A stretch of 32,729 nt of DNA from Apostichopus californicus. Its lineage: Eukaryota > Echinodermata > Holothuroidea > Aspidochirotida > Stichopodidae. The DNA lies in NCBI GenBank assembly GCA_020650975.1, contig JAIPMN010029872.1, positions 1-32,729 on the forward strand. Direction: 5' to 3'. Of this stretch, positions 11,500 to 20,785 are shown one piece after another. Both the position numbers and the translations under genes were made by a program. Each line of letters starts with the position of its first letter. Within the stretch, counting starts at the first letter, position 1. A model generated the notes under the pieces. The model was given only the letters and a program-made list of their open reading frames with translations, was not told where the DNA came from and searched no databases.

Positions 11500-12080
11500 C
11501 TATGTTTAGTTTAGTTTAGTAGAAAAAAAAGATCAGGAGGGACACTTAATTCCCCATCAAGGACCCTATAGAGAGAAAAAAACTGAAGACACAAACACTC
11601 AGACCCGATTACAATGCTTAAAGTGCTTTTCCAAAGCATTCTTAAACCCATTGACACTACTTGCAAGTACAACTTTCTCAGGCAAACCGTTCCACTCATT
11701 CACAACCCTATTAGAAAAAAAGTTATGCCGAATATTAATCCTACTAAGTGACTTTTGGAGTTTAAGACAATGACCTCTGGTACAACTACTGTTAGCAAAC
11801 ATGAAAAAGTCAGTAAAGGATAAATTGTCAAAACCATACACAATCTTGAAAACCTGAATCAAGTCCCCACGTAACCTCCTAAGCTCCAGTGTGGTGAGAT
11901 TCATCAGTTGTAACCGCCTATAATAAGGAACACTCTTTAAGGAACTAATCATCCTAGTAGCCCTCCTCTGGACCTTTTCAAGTACTTCCTTATCCTTAGC
12001 AAAATATGGGTTCCAAGCCTGCACAGCATACTCCAGATGAGGCCTAACCAACTGCTTATAAAGCCTAACTACGATGTCCT
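11500..12080 (-). mobile_element. 5'-truncated non-LTR retrotransposon (CR1-like LINE), C-terminal end of its polymerase
   Basis: Seen: on the minus strand an open frame of about 158 codons runs from just after a TAA near 12078 to a stop at 11599. It carries the hallmark C-terminal block of CR1/jockey-group LINE reverse transcriptases: LYKQLVRPHLEYAVQAWNPY, then KVQRRATRM, LTTLELRRLRGDLI, FKIVYG and FSNRVVNEWNGLP. The catalytic reverse transcriptase palm and the endonuclease are absent, so this is a dead 5'-truncated insertion. Downstream on the minus strand comes a short 3' UTR ending in (CTAAA)n copies (plus-strand TTTAG repeats near 11505-11520), as expected for an element that ends in a short tandem repeat. 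The frame is intact over its length, so the insertion is not very old. It is not part of a host gene. Confidence 0.9.
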
Positions 12081-14830
12081 CTTAATGAACTGCAGACTGA
12101 ACTTAAAACCGTTTGCGTAGCGTGTGTAACATCTTATAATAAAGACTGATGGCCCACTATATTTTTAACAAATAACAAACGACTGTATTTAATTGTAAAG
12201 TTAACTCTCACCCTTAGCCTTTATACCTCATTCGCATATCCGAAATGCTAAGACGATAAAGGAATGATGCCCTTTATTTTGTAACAATAGTTAAATCTTT
12301 ATGTTCACTGTTGCATGTTAGCTATCGACGAGCCCTGGCTCGCTTGTAAAGAAGGCTAGTTTCTTGTTTGCCACGAAGTAGGAGTTTTGATTAAATATAT
12401 GTTGCGCACGATTTATAGTGTTGTACATAGTATATTTTTGTATTTTTGAACTCTACATTTACCGTAATCGGCCTCGCTTACATGTGTAACATGTACACAA
12501 AGAGGTAAACTAGAAAGAAGGAACAATCATTGTCAGTTATTTTATGGTTTGCGTAGCGTGTAACATGTTTACGATATAAGTTAGGAACAATCATGGTTAT
12601 TTTCAATAAAAAGCTTAAAAGGAGGAACTACATACAACGCACAGCAGTCCTAAAACGGTTGTAGGTGTTAGTTCCATTCGAGCGGTCTCTTTGTCCCTTG
12701 TGCTGTGTGATGTATGGAAGTGTTTGTTAGTTGCTCTCAGTTGTTGAATAGAACAATAAACTGAGAAATAGGTTAAATATCAAAGCTAGTTGAGCCATAC
12801 AATGAATCACTCAGAAACCTTGACGACTTTAAAATCTATTAACCAAATAAAACTTTACTGATAGTGTACTTTATATGAACTTTCGATTCAACTCATACAG
12901 TTCTGATTTATATTCTTCAGTATAACCTGATTGGCTGAAATGCTATGCGGGTAACAGCTTAAGCATCGCTAGATTCTTCCAACATTACTGAGACCGCTAC
13001 AACAACATCATAGTTACACACATTCTATTATGCATTGAACTATCTTGGACGATTGGTTCTGAGAGTTACAGGTCTCACGATGTGCCCCATTACCACATAC
13101 TGTGTAATTAGAAGTACTCGCCTACCATGAAGGTAAATTTCCTTATACTGATGGGAACATGAACAAAAACAGAAAGACAATTACCATCACAGTTGCATCA
13201 AATTATCGGTTGCTAAAGAACAAGAAGAAAGATTTACAAAGTATCAAATAATTATTCTTAAGTTGTGATACTTAGTAAGAATGCAGCATTTTCGGCACCA
13301 TAGCGGGATCAGGTATAAATGATGGTAGATCAAATAACGACACGGATTTGGAGTAGGTTTTGTAAACTGATTATTATTTACAGCGGTTGAAAATACTAGG
13401 TGTTCCGACTTATGGCCATAAATACAAGCCGGGTTTAACTACGATAAAACTCTCGGTTTCACCATGACAGACGTCGAGGGTGACAACAGGTCTGAAATAC
13501 TACAATATAACAGGAACAGCCGTGAGGAGACTCAAGGACGAATCTCACTTAACCACATAATATAGACCCAGACGAAAACATAGTTTTACGCCAAACTACC
13601 TATACCTCTATGAAAAGCGATGAAGCGACTGTAACGCCCATTCCCTCCAGTACAATATATGTATTATTAGTGACCCGGTTACCTGACCTCAAACCCTTTA
13701 CAGAACAACCCTCGCCTGCAAACCTAACGCACGCAGCCCAGTTATTCGTTGTTACTGGACTGTACAGTGGTACATTGATTCTTGAAACATATTAAAATAG
13801 CAAACAGGTATATATTACTACTAGTTGCTTCGGTGTAAATTCTTTCACGTATTATTTACAACAGTTAAATGTTATACTCTGTTATAATTATGACATTCTG
13901 ACTTTGTTCTTACTTCCCATTTTAATGTTGAAATGATCATGAATAAGACAGCCAAACATAATTCCTGTGTTATTCAATAAATGTATAACCTTCAGCTACA
14001 GTACCCTGCTATTGAGAAGGTCCATTTAACTAGTTATGACGCTCATGTGTACACGATATTTTTCAGTGAGTTTGCCAGAGTTCTAGTAAGAAGTTTCTAC
14101 CGTTCCCTCTAACTTCGTTTGTTTTCTACTAATGGTAAACAAATACAGGTGATCCAAGAAAGGAAACATAAATACGTCAACAAGATATATTTTTGATTTT
14201 TCGGTGTTGAAGTTGAAGGAAAATAATATCATATACAATTGAAAAAAAGGGACATTAGTGTGGGCAAAATACAGCAAATATATGTTCAATATATTTGACC
14301 CCAAAAATGAGTACACGAAACAGTGAGTTAATTTTTTTTAAATACTTCTTGCAAATATTTAAATTACCTTTATGTTATAGCCTCTTAATAAAAGAAGACT
14401 TACTTAGACTTAAATGACTTATTTACACAGTTTAATTGTAACCTAGCACCATGCCCAGAATCGCTACCGCTTATTCTTATATAGTATTTTACAAAGCTAA
14501 TCTTCCAAAAATTAATATTAGATATTTCATTTTTAACTTATACTAAGTTTTTCGTAAACAAAAACTATTCAATAGGTCTGAAGAAAACTTGTATATGCAT
14601 GTTTTTACATGTACTGCCAATGTTATGCGGGAAACATGTTCGTCTTGCTTTTGCAAGTACATTAGATCAACACATCTAGTTATTTTACTATTCCCAATGA
14701 TACTCTTTCGACATGTGTTCTTAATATTCAAGTGCAACATTAAGTTTACTAGCTATTCCGGTTGTCTAATTTTCCTTAAGTTTCCTGTCTGTGATTAATA
14801 ACTGCTCCGCACACTTTTAGTGAGTCCGTC
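12081..14830. other. Gene-free region with short dispersed direct repeats
   Basis: No supported exon is seen. GTTTGCGTAGCGTGT followed by AACAT occurs at 12111-12132 and again at 12547-12567. AGGAACAATCAT occurs near 12519 and 12582. An imperfect 16-base inverted pair (CATACAACGCACAGCA and TGCTGTGTGATGTATG) flanks about 70 bases near 12632-12717. These may be pieces of old non-autonomous transposons. Open frames at 13610-13795, 14083-14316 and 14543-14798 show no motif. Confidence 0.4.
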
Positions 14831-15213
14831 ATTGTAATCGCACTACAACATAGATATATGTACTCGCCAAAAAAATCTGATCTCTGTTTATGATTGGTAA
14901 TCGTACTCATACCAAGGAAAATTTCTACTTTACTGGTACCAATGTTGTTTTACTACTGTAACACAGTTTTGATTTCTGTTTATAATTTGTAATCGTCCTC
15001 TTACTATGGAAAATTCTACTTTTACTCGTAGTCACGTCGTGGTACTAGTATACTAGTATAACACAAATCTGATCTCTGTTTATGATTTGTGTAATCGTGC
15101 TTATACCAAGGGAAAATTCTACGTTTACTCCTCCCAATGTTGTTTTACGAGTATATCACAAATCTGATCTCTGTTTATGATTTGTAATCGTACCCATACA
15201 AAGGGAAATTCTA
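14831..15213. repeat. 95-bp minisatellite, about 3.5 to 4 copies
   Basis: Units start at 14877, 14971, 15069 and 15164, with spacings of 94, 98 and 95. Each begins (CT)GAT(C/T)TCTGTTTAT(G/A)ATT followed by GTAATCGT, then GGAAA and ATTCTAC. A degenerate half unit (GTAATCGCACTAC) precedes the first. Unit 4 breaks off at ATTCTAC, exactly where the left inverted repeat of the next element starts. Confidence 0.8.
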
Positions 15214-15556
15214 CACGCAAAAAACTGGAGTGTTGAATTTGTACACTTTCTAGGTGTAACTGTTCACCCTACACCTGAAGGGTTACTCTGACCATGAGTA
15301 GTGTTACATAATTTATGCAGCGTGGATTTTTAACACCTGCAGAAAGTGTACTTTCAGTTCCAGCATTCCGATTGGTCAAACTTTCCGCCAGCTGGATTCT
15401 TATTGCAAGTTAAGTGTTTAAACGATACCACCGTACCGTGAACACCCATTGTAACGTACCTAGCAATACTTGTACCAGTTTGTCGACATTTATCGTTACT
15501 AAATGTACTTTAGTAACCACGGCCTTTTATACGTGCAAGCCCCATTACGAGCTACA

Positions 15557-15617
15557 ATGGCATGGAAAATGACGTTAGGAGACTGGGGCCTGGAAGAATT
15601 GATTGAAAAATTCGAAG
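15557..15617 (+). CDS. First exon of a SAM-type gene
   Basis: Seen: ATG in a good context (ACAATGGCA), 20 codons plus one base, then the donor TTCGAAG|GTATGT. The peptide MAWKMTLGDWGLEELIEKFE has the start of a SAM domain (a tryptophan, then W.LEELI.KF, helix 1 of the fold). It joins in phase (1 to 1) to the exon at 16558. Known: in many fishes and invertebrates a family of uncharacterised proteins begins with a SAM domain and ends with the RPQPY...VFNLNY...LPGGV block found in exon 2. Odd: only the first third of a SAM domain is present and I found no middle exons in the 940-bp intron, so this copy may be an internal deletion derivative. Confidence 0.6.
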
Positions 15618-16557
15618 GTATGTTTTGATATTATGTAAGTGAACGTGACAAGAACGAGAAATGCTTAGAGACTCACGACTTATAAGTTGGGTAGACGAAT
15701 GCATTTGAATCGCTTGCGTTACGTAGACCTAACGTTAAAGTCATACAATAAGTTAATACAATAGGCTAGCCTAGCTGCTGTTTGTCATAGTCAACTCATA
15801 ATTGTCAACGAATCCGTGTAGCCTACATACAAGTAAACATTAAACGGAGTAGCCTACGGACGGACGGACGACTTTGGTCTAGGCCTTTATTGTAACCTAG
15901 TGCATTATATTTCTATTGTACGTTAATCGTAACTTCGTATACCCTGCGAGTCACTTTTTTAAGTAGTCCTAGGCCTAGTACTAGTAGGGTATACTTAGGC
16001 TATTTCAAGGCAATACATTTTAAATAGCATCGGGCATGGGCCTATAGTTACGCTGGTACTATGTTTAATAAGGAGTAAACATATATTCATGTAATGCAAT
16101 ATATAATTACCACTAATTGCCATTTTAGCTTGTAAGTAGGCCGAAGCTGATGTGGATTGGTGATACTTTTAGACCTAGGCCCAACTATATTTTAGCTATA
16201 TTATGGAAGTGATCTAGCTGTTATAATTCATAGCAATCTACACAATTGCATACAGTGGGAGTGAGCATTGGTTTAAGCATTGTTAACATGATGTATTGGT
16301 TGTAAAAGTTGCCTACATTGTCTGATGAATGTTTAATGCAAGTTCCTGTTTTGACAAGGAATCACTATAGGCCATCTGGCTTTCTAGTTTCAAACGTAGT
16401 TGAAGAAGTTAGAATCACAACTGATTAATTGTGGGCATTTTCTTTAGGAATGTCAATGTTTTGTGAGAGGTACATGTAAATAACTGCTTATGCTCCAAGG
16501 AGGTTTTAAAACAACTTCATTATGATGGGTATTTTTTTTTTCTTTGTTGTTACTTAG
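15618..16557 (+). other. Intron of the SAM-type gene
   Basis: GTATGT at the left and a strong T-rich tract with TTACTTAG at the right bound 940 bases without a supported exon. The intron carries several AGGCCT-type palindromes (15880-16180), common in the introns and 5' regions of this window. Confidence 0.55.
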
Positions 16558-16866
16558 GAAGCATCGACTTGATTTCAGAAAGACCTCAGCCATATATGTT
16601 ACTTCTTGGAGGAAGCAAAATACATCCCAAGCAGTCATTTGTGATCATCGAGAGACATGCCCTACCCCAGAAGACATTTATGAAGCCATTGATGTGCTTC
16701 AATCATTCTACGTGTTTAATCTGAATTATACCAAATTGCATGTCTTGGTGCCTGGGAATTTTTCCGAAAAGTTGTCTACCAGTTGCCTGGTGGTGTGAAG
16801 TGCAACCAGATTCGAGATTTTCATGCTTACCGTGCCAACAAAAAAGACAAAGTAACTGCAGTTTAG
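16558..16866 (+). CDS. Last exon of the SAM-type gene, two apparent frameshifts
   Basis: Seen: after a strong acceptor the peptide reads GSIDLISERPQPYMLLLGG, SKIHPKQSFVIIERHALP in one frame; PEDIYEAIDVLQSFYVFNLN, YTK in a second; and ACLGAWEFFRKVVYQLPGGV, KCNQIRDFHAYRANKKDKVT, AV, stop, in a third. Each switch is repaired by one extra base in a short homopolymer: C4 at 16665-16668 and A3 at 16733-16735. Known: the order RPQPY, hydrophobic core, EAID...FYVFN.NY, then a W-E-F block with LPGGV is typical of the C-terminal part of the uncharacterised SAM-linked family; its function is not known to me. The final codons ANKKDKVTAV are the start of the 164-bp tandem array. A true pseudogene is possible, but two same-direction errors at homopolymers favour consensus errors. 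Confidence 0.6.
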
Positions 16867-17364
16867 CAGTTGTCATAGACAGCACTCCACGTTTTCTCAT
16901 CTCACGGATCAGAATGTATCTAAAGTTGTTGCTTATTTGGAATTGTCTTTGGGAAGAGTTGTTTCTTTGTGTTTAATTTGGAATACAACAGGCATGGGCC
17001 AACAACAAAGACAGAGTAACTGCAGTGTAGCAGTCATCATAGACAGCACTCCACGTTTTCTCATCTCACGGATCAGCATATATCAAAAGTTGTTGTTTAT
17101 TTGGAATTGACTTTGGGAAGAGTTGTTTCTTGTGTTTAATCTGGAATACCAAAAGGCATGTGCCAACAACAAAGACATAGTCACTGTAGTGTAGCAGTCA
17201 TCAAAGACAGCACTACATGTTTTCTCATCCCATGGATCAGAATTTTTCTAAAGTTGTTGCTTATTTGAAATTGACTTTGGGAAGAGTTGTTTCTTTGTGT
17301 TTAATCTGGAATACCAAAAGGCATGCGCAAACAACAAAGACCAAGTAACTGCACTGTAGCAATT
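16843..17364 (+). repeat. 164-bp tandem array overlapping the end of the SAM-type gene
   Basis: Units start with AAAGAC at 16843, 17007, 17171 and 17336 (spacings 164, 164, 165). The fourth is only about 29 bases long. Shared words include GTCA-C(A)(T/A)AGACAGCACT, TTTCTCATC(T/C)CA(C/T)GGATCAG, AAGTTGTTG(C/T)TTATTTG and GGGAAGAGTTGTTTCTT. Each unit begins with the same codons that end the gene (N-K-D-x-V-T) and a TAG in the same place, so the array arose by duplication of the gene's 3' end. Confidence 0.85.
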
Positions 17365-17656
17365 GAACATGTTGGCACTTTTTAAGTTGACTAAATTCCA
17401 CAAGACAATACTTTTATAGCCTAAATTGTTCATTTTACATTTAATGGGATATAATATATGGACCTCTGGAATAGGAAGGTAGTAGGGTGTTTAATTGCTG
17501 AAAATCATTCTGAATTGTTTGTGTTGTCATTGCTTTTTGCTCTCTCTTAAATGTACCTTTCTGCTGTGAGCGATTCAAACATGCATCCATATATTGTTTA
17601 CCTAATTACTAGGTAATAATAACCCAAAACGTGTGTAAAATATTTACTGAACGGGT

Positions 17657-17812
17657 GCTATGTAAACTTCTCTGGCAAAATTTTACATAGCAGTATTGTA
17701 ATTGCGTTACATAATAAACATGTAAAACTTTACAAACCAGCAGTTAAGTAATTTTTAATTAAATGTTTTAGTGTTCTTATTTGACATGAAAATTAAGTAA
17801 AATTTTACTTAA
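17657..17812. repeat. Inverted repeat and 20-bp perfect palindrome
   Basis: GCTATGTAAA (17657-17666) pairs with TTTTACATAGC (17681-17691). Further on, 17793-17812 (TTAAGTAAAATTTTACTTAA) is its own reverse complement. The stretch is rich in TGTAAAA/TTTTACA words. It may be a MITE remnant inside the larger inverted-repeat region. Confidence 0.6.
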
Positions 17813-18363
17813 CCTGTGTAAAACGTTTTCTGAGTGTAAGTGTTATATTTAGGGGATAGGGGTTTGCAATTTCACCTGCAAGTGTCAATTGAACATCAGT
17901 AAGGTGTTGGCTATATTCAACACGCACAAAGTGTAAGAATAGCCAGACATGTGGTGTCACTTCAGCGCTCCCATCAACTAAGTAATAAACACCTTTGAAG
18001 TGCTAAATGTAGGGGACTGGGTGTGACAATGACACCTGCAAGTGTTGATAAATTCAACACCAGCGAGGTGTTAGATTTTCAACACTCGGAAAGTGTAAAA
18101 TTAGCAAGGCGGGTGTTGTCCCTGTACGAGCTAGGCAGAAGTGTAGATATTGACACTTATCGATTACATTTTAACACTCCCTTTTTTTGAGTGTAGACTA
18201 TCCATGCCGGATATCTTACGGACTCTCAGAAAGGACATGGTGCTTAAAAGGAAAGCTATCTAGACTTTTATCAAACAACTTTTGAAGTACTTGGGTAACA
18301 ACGGTAGTGAAGGTGGATTGTCAATAATTTATAATACATATGTTGATACTACCCCATCTAACT

Positions 18364-18379
18364 CCCCCCCCCCCCCCCC
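18364..18379. repeat. Poly-C run of 16
   Basis: An uninterrupted C run following ACT and preceding GTGTTACC. Confidence 0.85.
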
Positions 18380-18784
18380 GTGTTACCCATGACAGCCCAC
18401 AACTTCATTCACCATGTGATGTTTGTTGGTGATAATTCCAGTAACAGTACTTAAAGTGAACAGCTTTATCACAGTGTCAATAACTCTTGAGATTGGTTTG
18501 TTTGTTTTGGGAATTTTCCTAGTTCTTAACTAGTATAAAAATTAAACATTTACTAAGATTCAGTGCATAGAAAAACAAATTAATGAATAAGTATGTATAA
18601 TAACTGTCAAACATTTTACAGATTGATCACACTTTGCTCTATTTTTTTTTTCATTTTCCCTATACACTTGTTTCCCTTTGGTTTCCTTTTTTTATTAATT
18701 TCATACATTTCATTTTCTCTCTATCATTTCTTCTACAATTATTATTTTCACAAAAGGAAGAAGAGTAACAAAAAACAAATTCTA

Positions 18785-18883
18785 TCTAAAAATAACGAGA
18801 GAAATTTCCTTCACAGTATCAGAGTCAATATCAAGAAGGCCTCCCAACGATTTGAAACCAGACCGTGTCTAGACGTGACTTAT
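18785..18883 (-). pseudogene. Decayed exon of the NLR-like LRR module
   Basis: Seen: on the minus strand an acceptor-like GATTACAATAG precedes a frame that reads SHV, stop, TRSGFKSLGGLLDIDSDTVK, EISLVIFR, stop. The core GGLLDIDSDTV matches the intact exon at 22243-22362 (SGVLIIDSDTS) at the same distance from the acceptor. The in-frame TAG after four codons, a second early stop and the lack of a GTAAGT donor make it non-functional. It lies downstream of the intact exons on the same strand, so it is probably a relic of an extra repeat of the same exon set. Confidence 0.45.
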
Positions 18884-19227
18884 CTATTGTAATCTCCAAG
18901 TACTTGTTTGTCAGTAAATTCCAGGTGTTTTTGTAAAGGACGCGCGCGTCTATTTTACTGAATACAACTTCTTTTCATTGTATTGTTCAAGTATTTGATT
19001 GACAGGTGTTGAACAAAAGAAAATGTTTAACTATTGAAAGTGTCAGTACAGTCAGTGTACATCTTTAGTAAGAAAAAAAAAATGAAATAAGTTCAATAGA
19101 CTTTTGCGATAACATAAAATGTGTACTGAGTAGAAAAGAGTGGAAATTTTTAACGTACAAATGTATGATATAAGTGTCTACAGTATTGGGTATATATATA
19201 TATGACAGGTTAGTTTTTGCAAATGGG

Positions 19228-19320
19228 AATATTTGGACACACAGTGTAGCGTTTTGGTTGCGGCGGGGGGGGGGGGGNNNNNNNNNNCTGGAAATATTTG
19301 GACACACAGTGTAGCGTTTT
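19228..19320. other. Scaffold gap (10 N) flanked by an identical 28-bp sequence
   Basis: N occupies 19278-19287. The 28 bases at 19228-19255 (AATATTTGGACACACAGTGT then AGCGTTTT) recur exactly at 19293-19320. A poly-G run ends at the left edge of the gap. This is what unmerged overlapping contig ends or a short tandem repeat stalled by poly-G would look like. Confidence 0.85.
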
Positions 19321-19400
19321 CCCGCGGGGCGGGTCACATAAACAACACACACAATGAAGAGTATATAGAGATAATATAATGGTTATTGACCTTGTATGTT

Positions 19401-19840
19401 TGGAAGGAAGGGAGGGTGTTGGGTTGGGGAAGGGTGGGGGTTGTTTGGTAGGGGACATGAACATACTGCGATGTTATTAAGGATTTACATTAACATCTTA
19501 AAAGATTATTCTTTACACAGATGTACTGTGTTTGTTTCTATAAGTATATTCTGCAAACAATGAGAACAGTAGAGAAAACATATATACGTGATTTTGAGTG
19601 TTATTTACATATAGACTGTTTTATTGGTCTCTACTGTGTGAGGATTGACTGTAATGTTATGTGGGTTAATAATATGCATATATCAAGAGTTGTCAGGGGG
19701 GGGGGGAGGGGTGGAGTGGAGGAGGTGACGACAGGTTGATCAGAAGAGACGGACAATGCTAGTATGTCAGGAGACCTTGCTGAGTACGTGTGGGTGTGGG
19801 GGGTTAGTGTGTGTATGGGAGGGGGCGGGCAAGGGGTGTT
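19401..19840 (+). repeat. G-rich tracts with G-quadruplex potential
   Basis: Runs of three or more G occur repeatedly at 19401-19460 (GGGAGGG, GGGTTGGGG, GGGTGGGGG), at 19696-19730 and at 19790-19840. The density is far above the AT-rich background. Similar tracts occur at 21140-21490 and 30395-30435. Confidence 0.6.
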
Positions 19841-20576
19841 GTTAACAATATAAGTTTGCAAGTGTTATAAACATAGATTACGGTAATGAGGTAAGTGGTC
19901 TGGCATAGTTTGATGGGAGTGGGTAGGCGAGTGGTGCATTAGGGGAAAGCTTATGGTAGCATAGTTGAGAGGGGTGCCATATTAATATTGAGCTTTATTA
20001 TAACAAACTTCTTTTTTTTTCGTTCTAGCCTTTTTCCATTAAACAATTTCTGTTAATTTAATTTATCAAAGTTTGTGTTTATTTTTTTTTTTAGGTAGAT
20101 TTTGTCAACACGTCTATTTTCATACTCTAAGATGATGATTACTTGCATCATTGATTTATCATATCTTGGTGTAATTATATCCTACATTTGTATTATTGTT
20201 TCAATGAGATATATTATATTATATTTTACATTTAAGCTAGGGAATCCTATCTTCTTATTTCATTAAATTTCAATTTTCTTAAGAATGTATGATTAAAGTT
20301 TAAGTGTTTCTGTATAATTTTGTCTCTATTTTACTCTCCCATTAATCATATTCCTCACCTGATGACTGTGCATTCATTGTTAGTTTATTTCTTTTTTCAA
20401 TTTCTTCGTAAATTGTTTTGTTGAACTTCTACAATTATCTAAATCTATCATTAAGACCCATCAGTAATTATTAAATATAACTATATTAATAATTCCTCTT
20501 TTGTTTACATCATTAATATTAATGAGTTATGATATTAATTACTAATATTATTTACATATTTACTAATTATACTTAC

Positions 20577-20785
20577 CTCAGTTTCTTGAATCTTTGAGAG
20601 TGTTGTACATATTTTAATATTCCATGTACTTCATGTTTATTCATTTCTCTCCCTTTCTCTGTCTGTATGTTCATATTCTCTATTGATGTTATGATTGGTA
20701 GAGAGAGACCAGAGGAGAGGATAATGTTCCCATCTTCATCAATCTTACTAAAGGATATGCCTAGAGTCACCTCGAATATGGGAAT
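20577..20785 (-). CDS. NLR-like LRR-region exon, second 209-bp module
   Basis: Seen: exactly 209 nt with acceptor CATTTCTTCAG and donor CTGAG|GTAAGT; it enters in phase 0 and leaves in phase 2. The peptide reads IPIFEVTLGISFSKIDEDGN, then LSSGLSLPIITSIENMNI, then NKHEVHGILKYVQHS and RFKKL. It matches the exon at 24200-24408 in length, phase and key positions (IPI, SGLSL, E at 41-42, EV.G...Y, RFK.L), so the two are repeats of one coding module. Known: leucine-rich segments ending RFKxLxLxxCxLP are typical of LRR sensor regions in NACHT-type immune receptors (NLRs), which are expanded in echinoderms and lancelets. The preceding exon (22243-22362) joins in phase. No NACHT domain is visible, so NLR membership is inferred. 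Confidence 0.7.

Larger units (their letters stand above)
15211..18196. mobile_element. Region bounded by 26-bp inverted repeats, possible gene-carrying DNA transposon
   Basis: Seen: 15211-15237 (CTACACGCAAAAAACTGG...) matches the reverse complement of 18171-18196 (CTACACTCAAAAAAAGGG...) at about 22 of 26 positions, including AGTGTT inside. If the ends are placed at CACNC, both are flanked by TA, as for Tc1/mariner-type elements. Both sides have many short AACACC/GGTGTT and TACAC/GTGTA words inside the repeats. Inference: one 3-kb element that captured the SAM-type gene, or two separate copies of one MITE family in opposite orientation. Against a single clean insertion, the right flank does not resume the minisatellite interrupted on the left. 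Confidence 0.35.
18884..20576. other. Gene-free region with scaffold gap and G-rich tracts
   Basis: No intact exon is seen. Under the minus-strand gene model an exon with phase-2 entry should follow the 20577 donor, but I could not find one; it may be lost, lie elsewhere or be in the gap. The stretch has a TA run near 19192-19203, the gap at 19278-19287 and G-rich tracts at 19401-19460 and 19696-19840. The plus-strand open frame at 18593-18892 is antisense to the decayed exon. Confidence 0.45.

Noticed and set aside
11511-11699. Second minus-strand frame overlapping the LINE
   Set aside because: It overlaps the polymerase frame out of phase and runs into the element's 3' UTR; it has no motif.
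13610-13795. Plus-strand 61-codon frame
   Set aside because: Short, no motif, no splice sites and no neighbours that would use it.
16843-17364. CRISPR-like array
   Set aside because: The units are adjacent 164-bp repeats without spacers and begin with the codons of a eukaryotic gene.
19065-19464. Minus-strand proline-rich frames over the gap
   Set aside because: They read through N and poly-G, so the proline content comes from the homopolymer, not from coding sequence.
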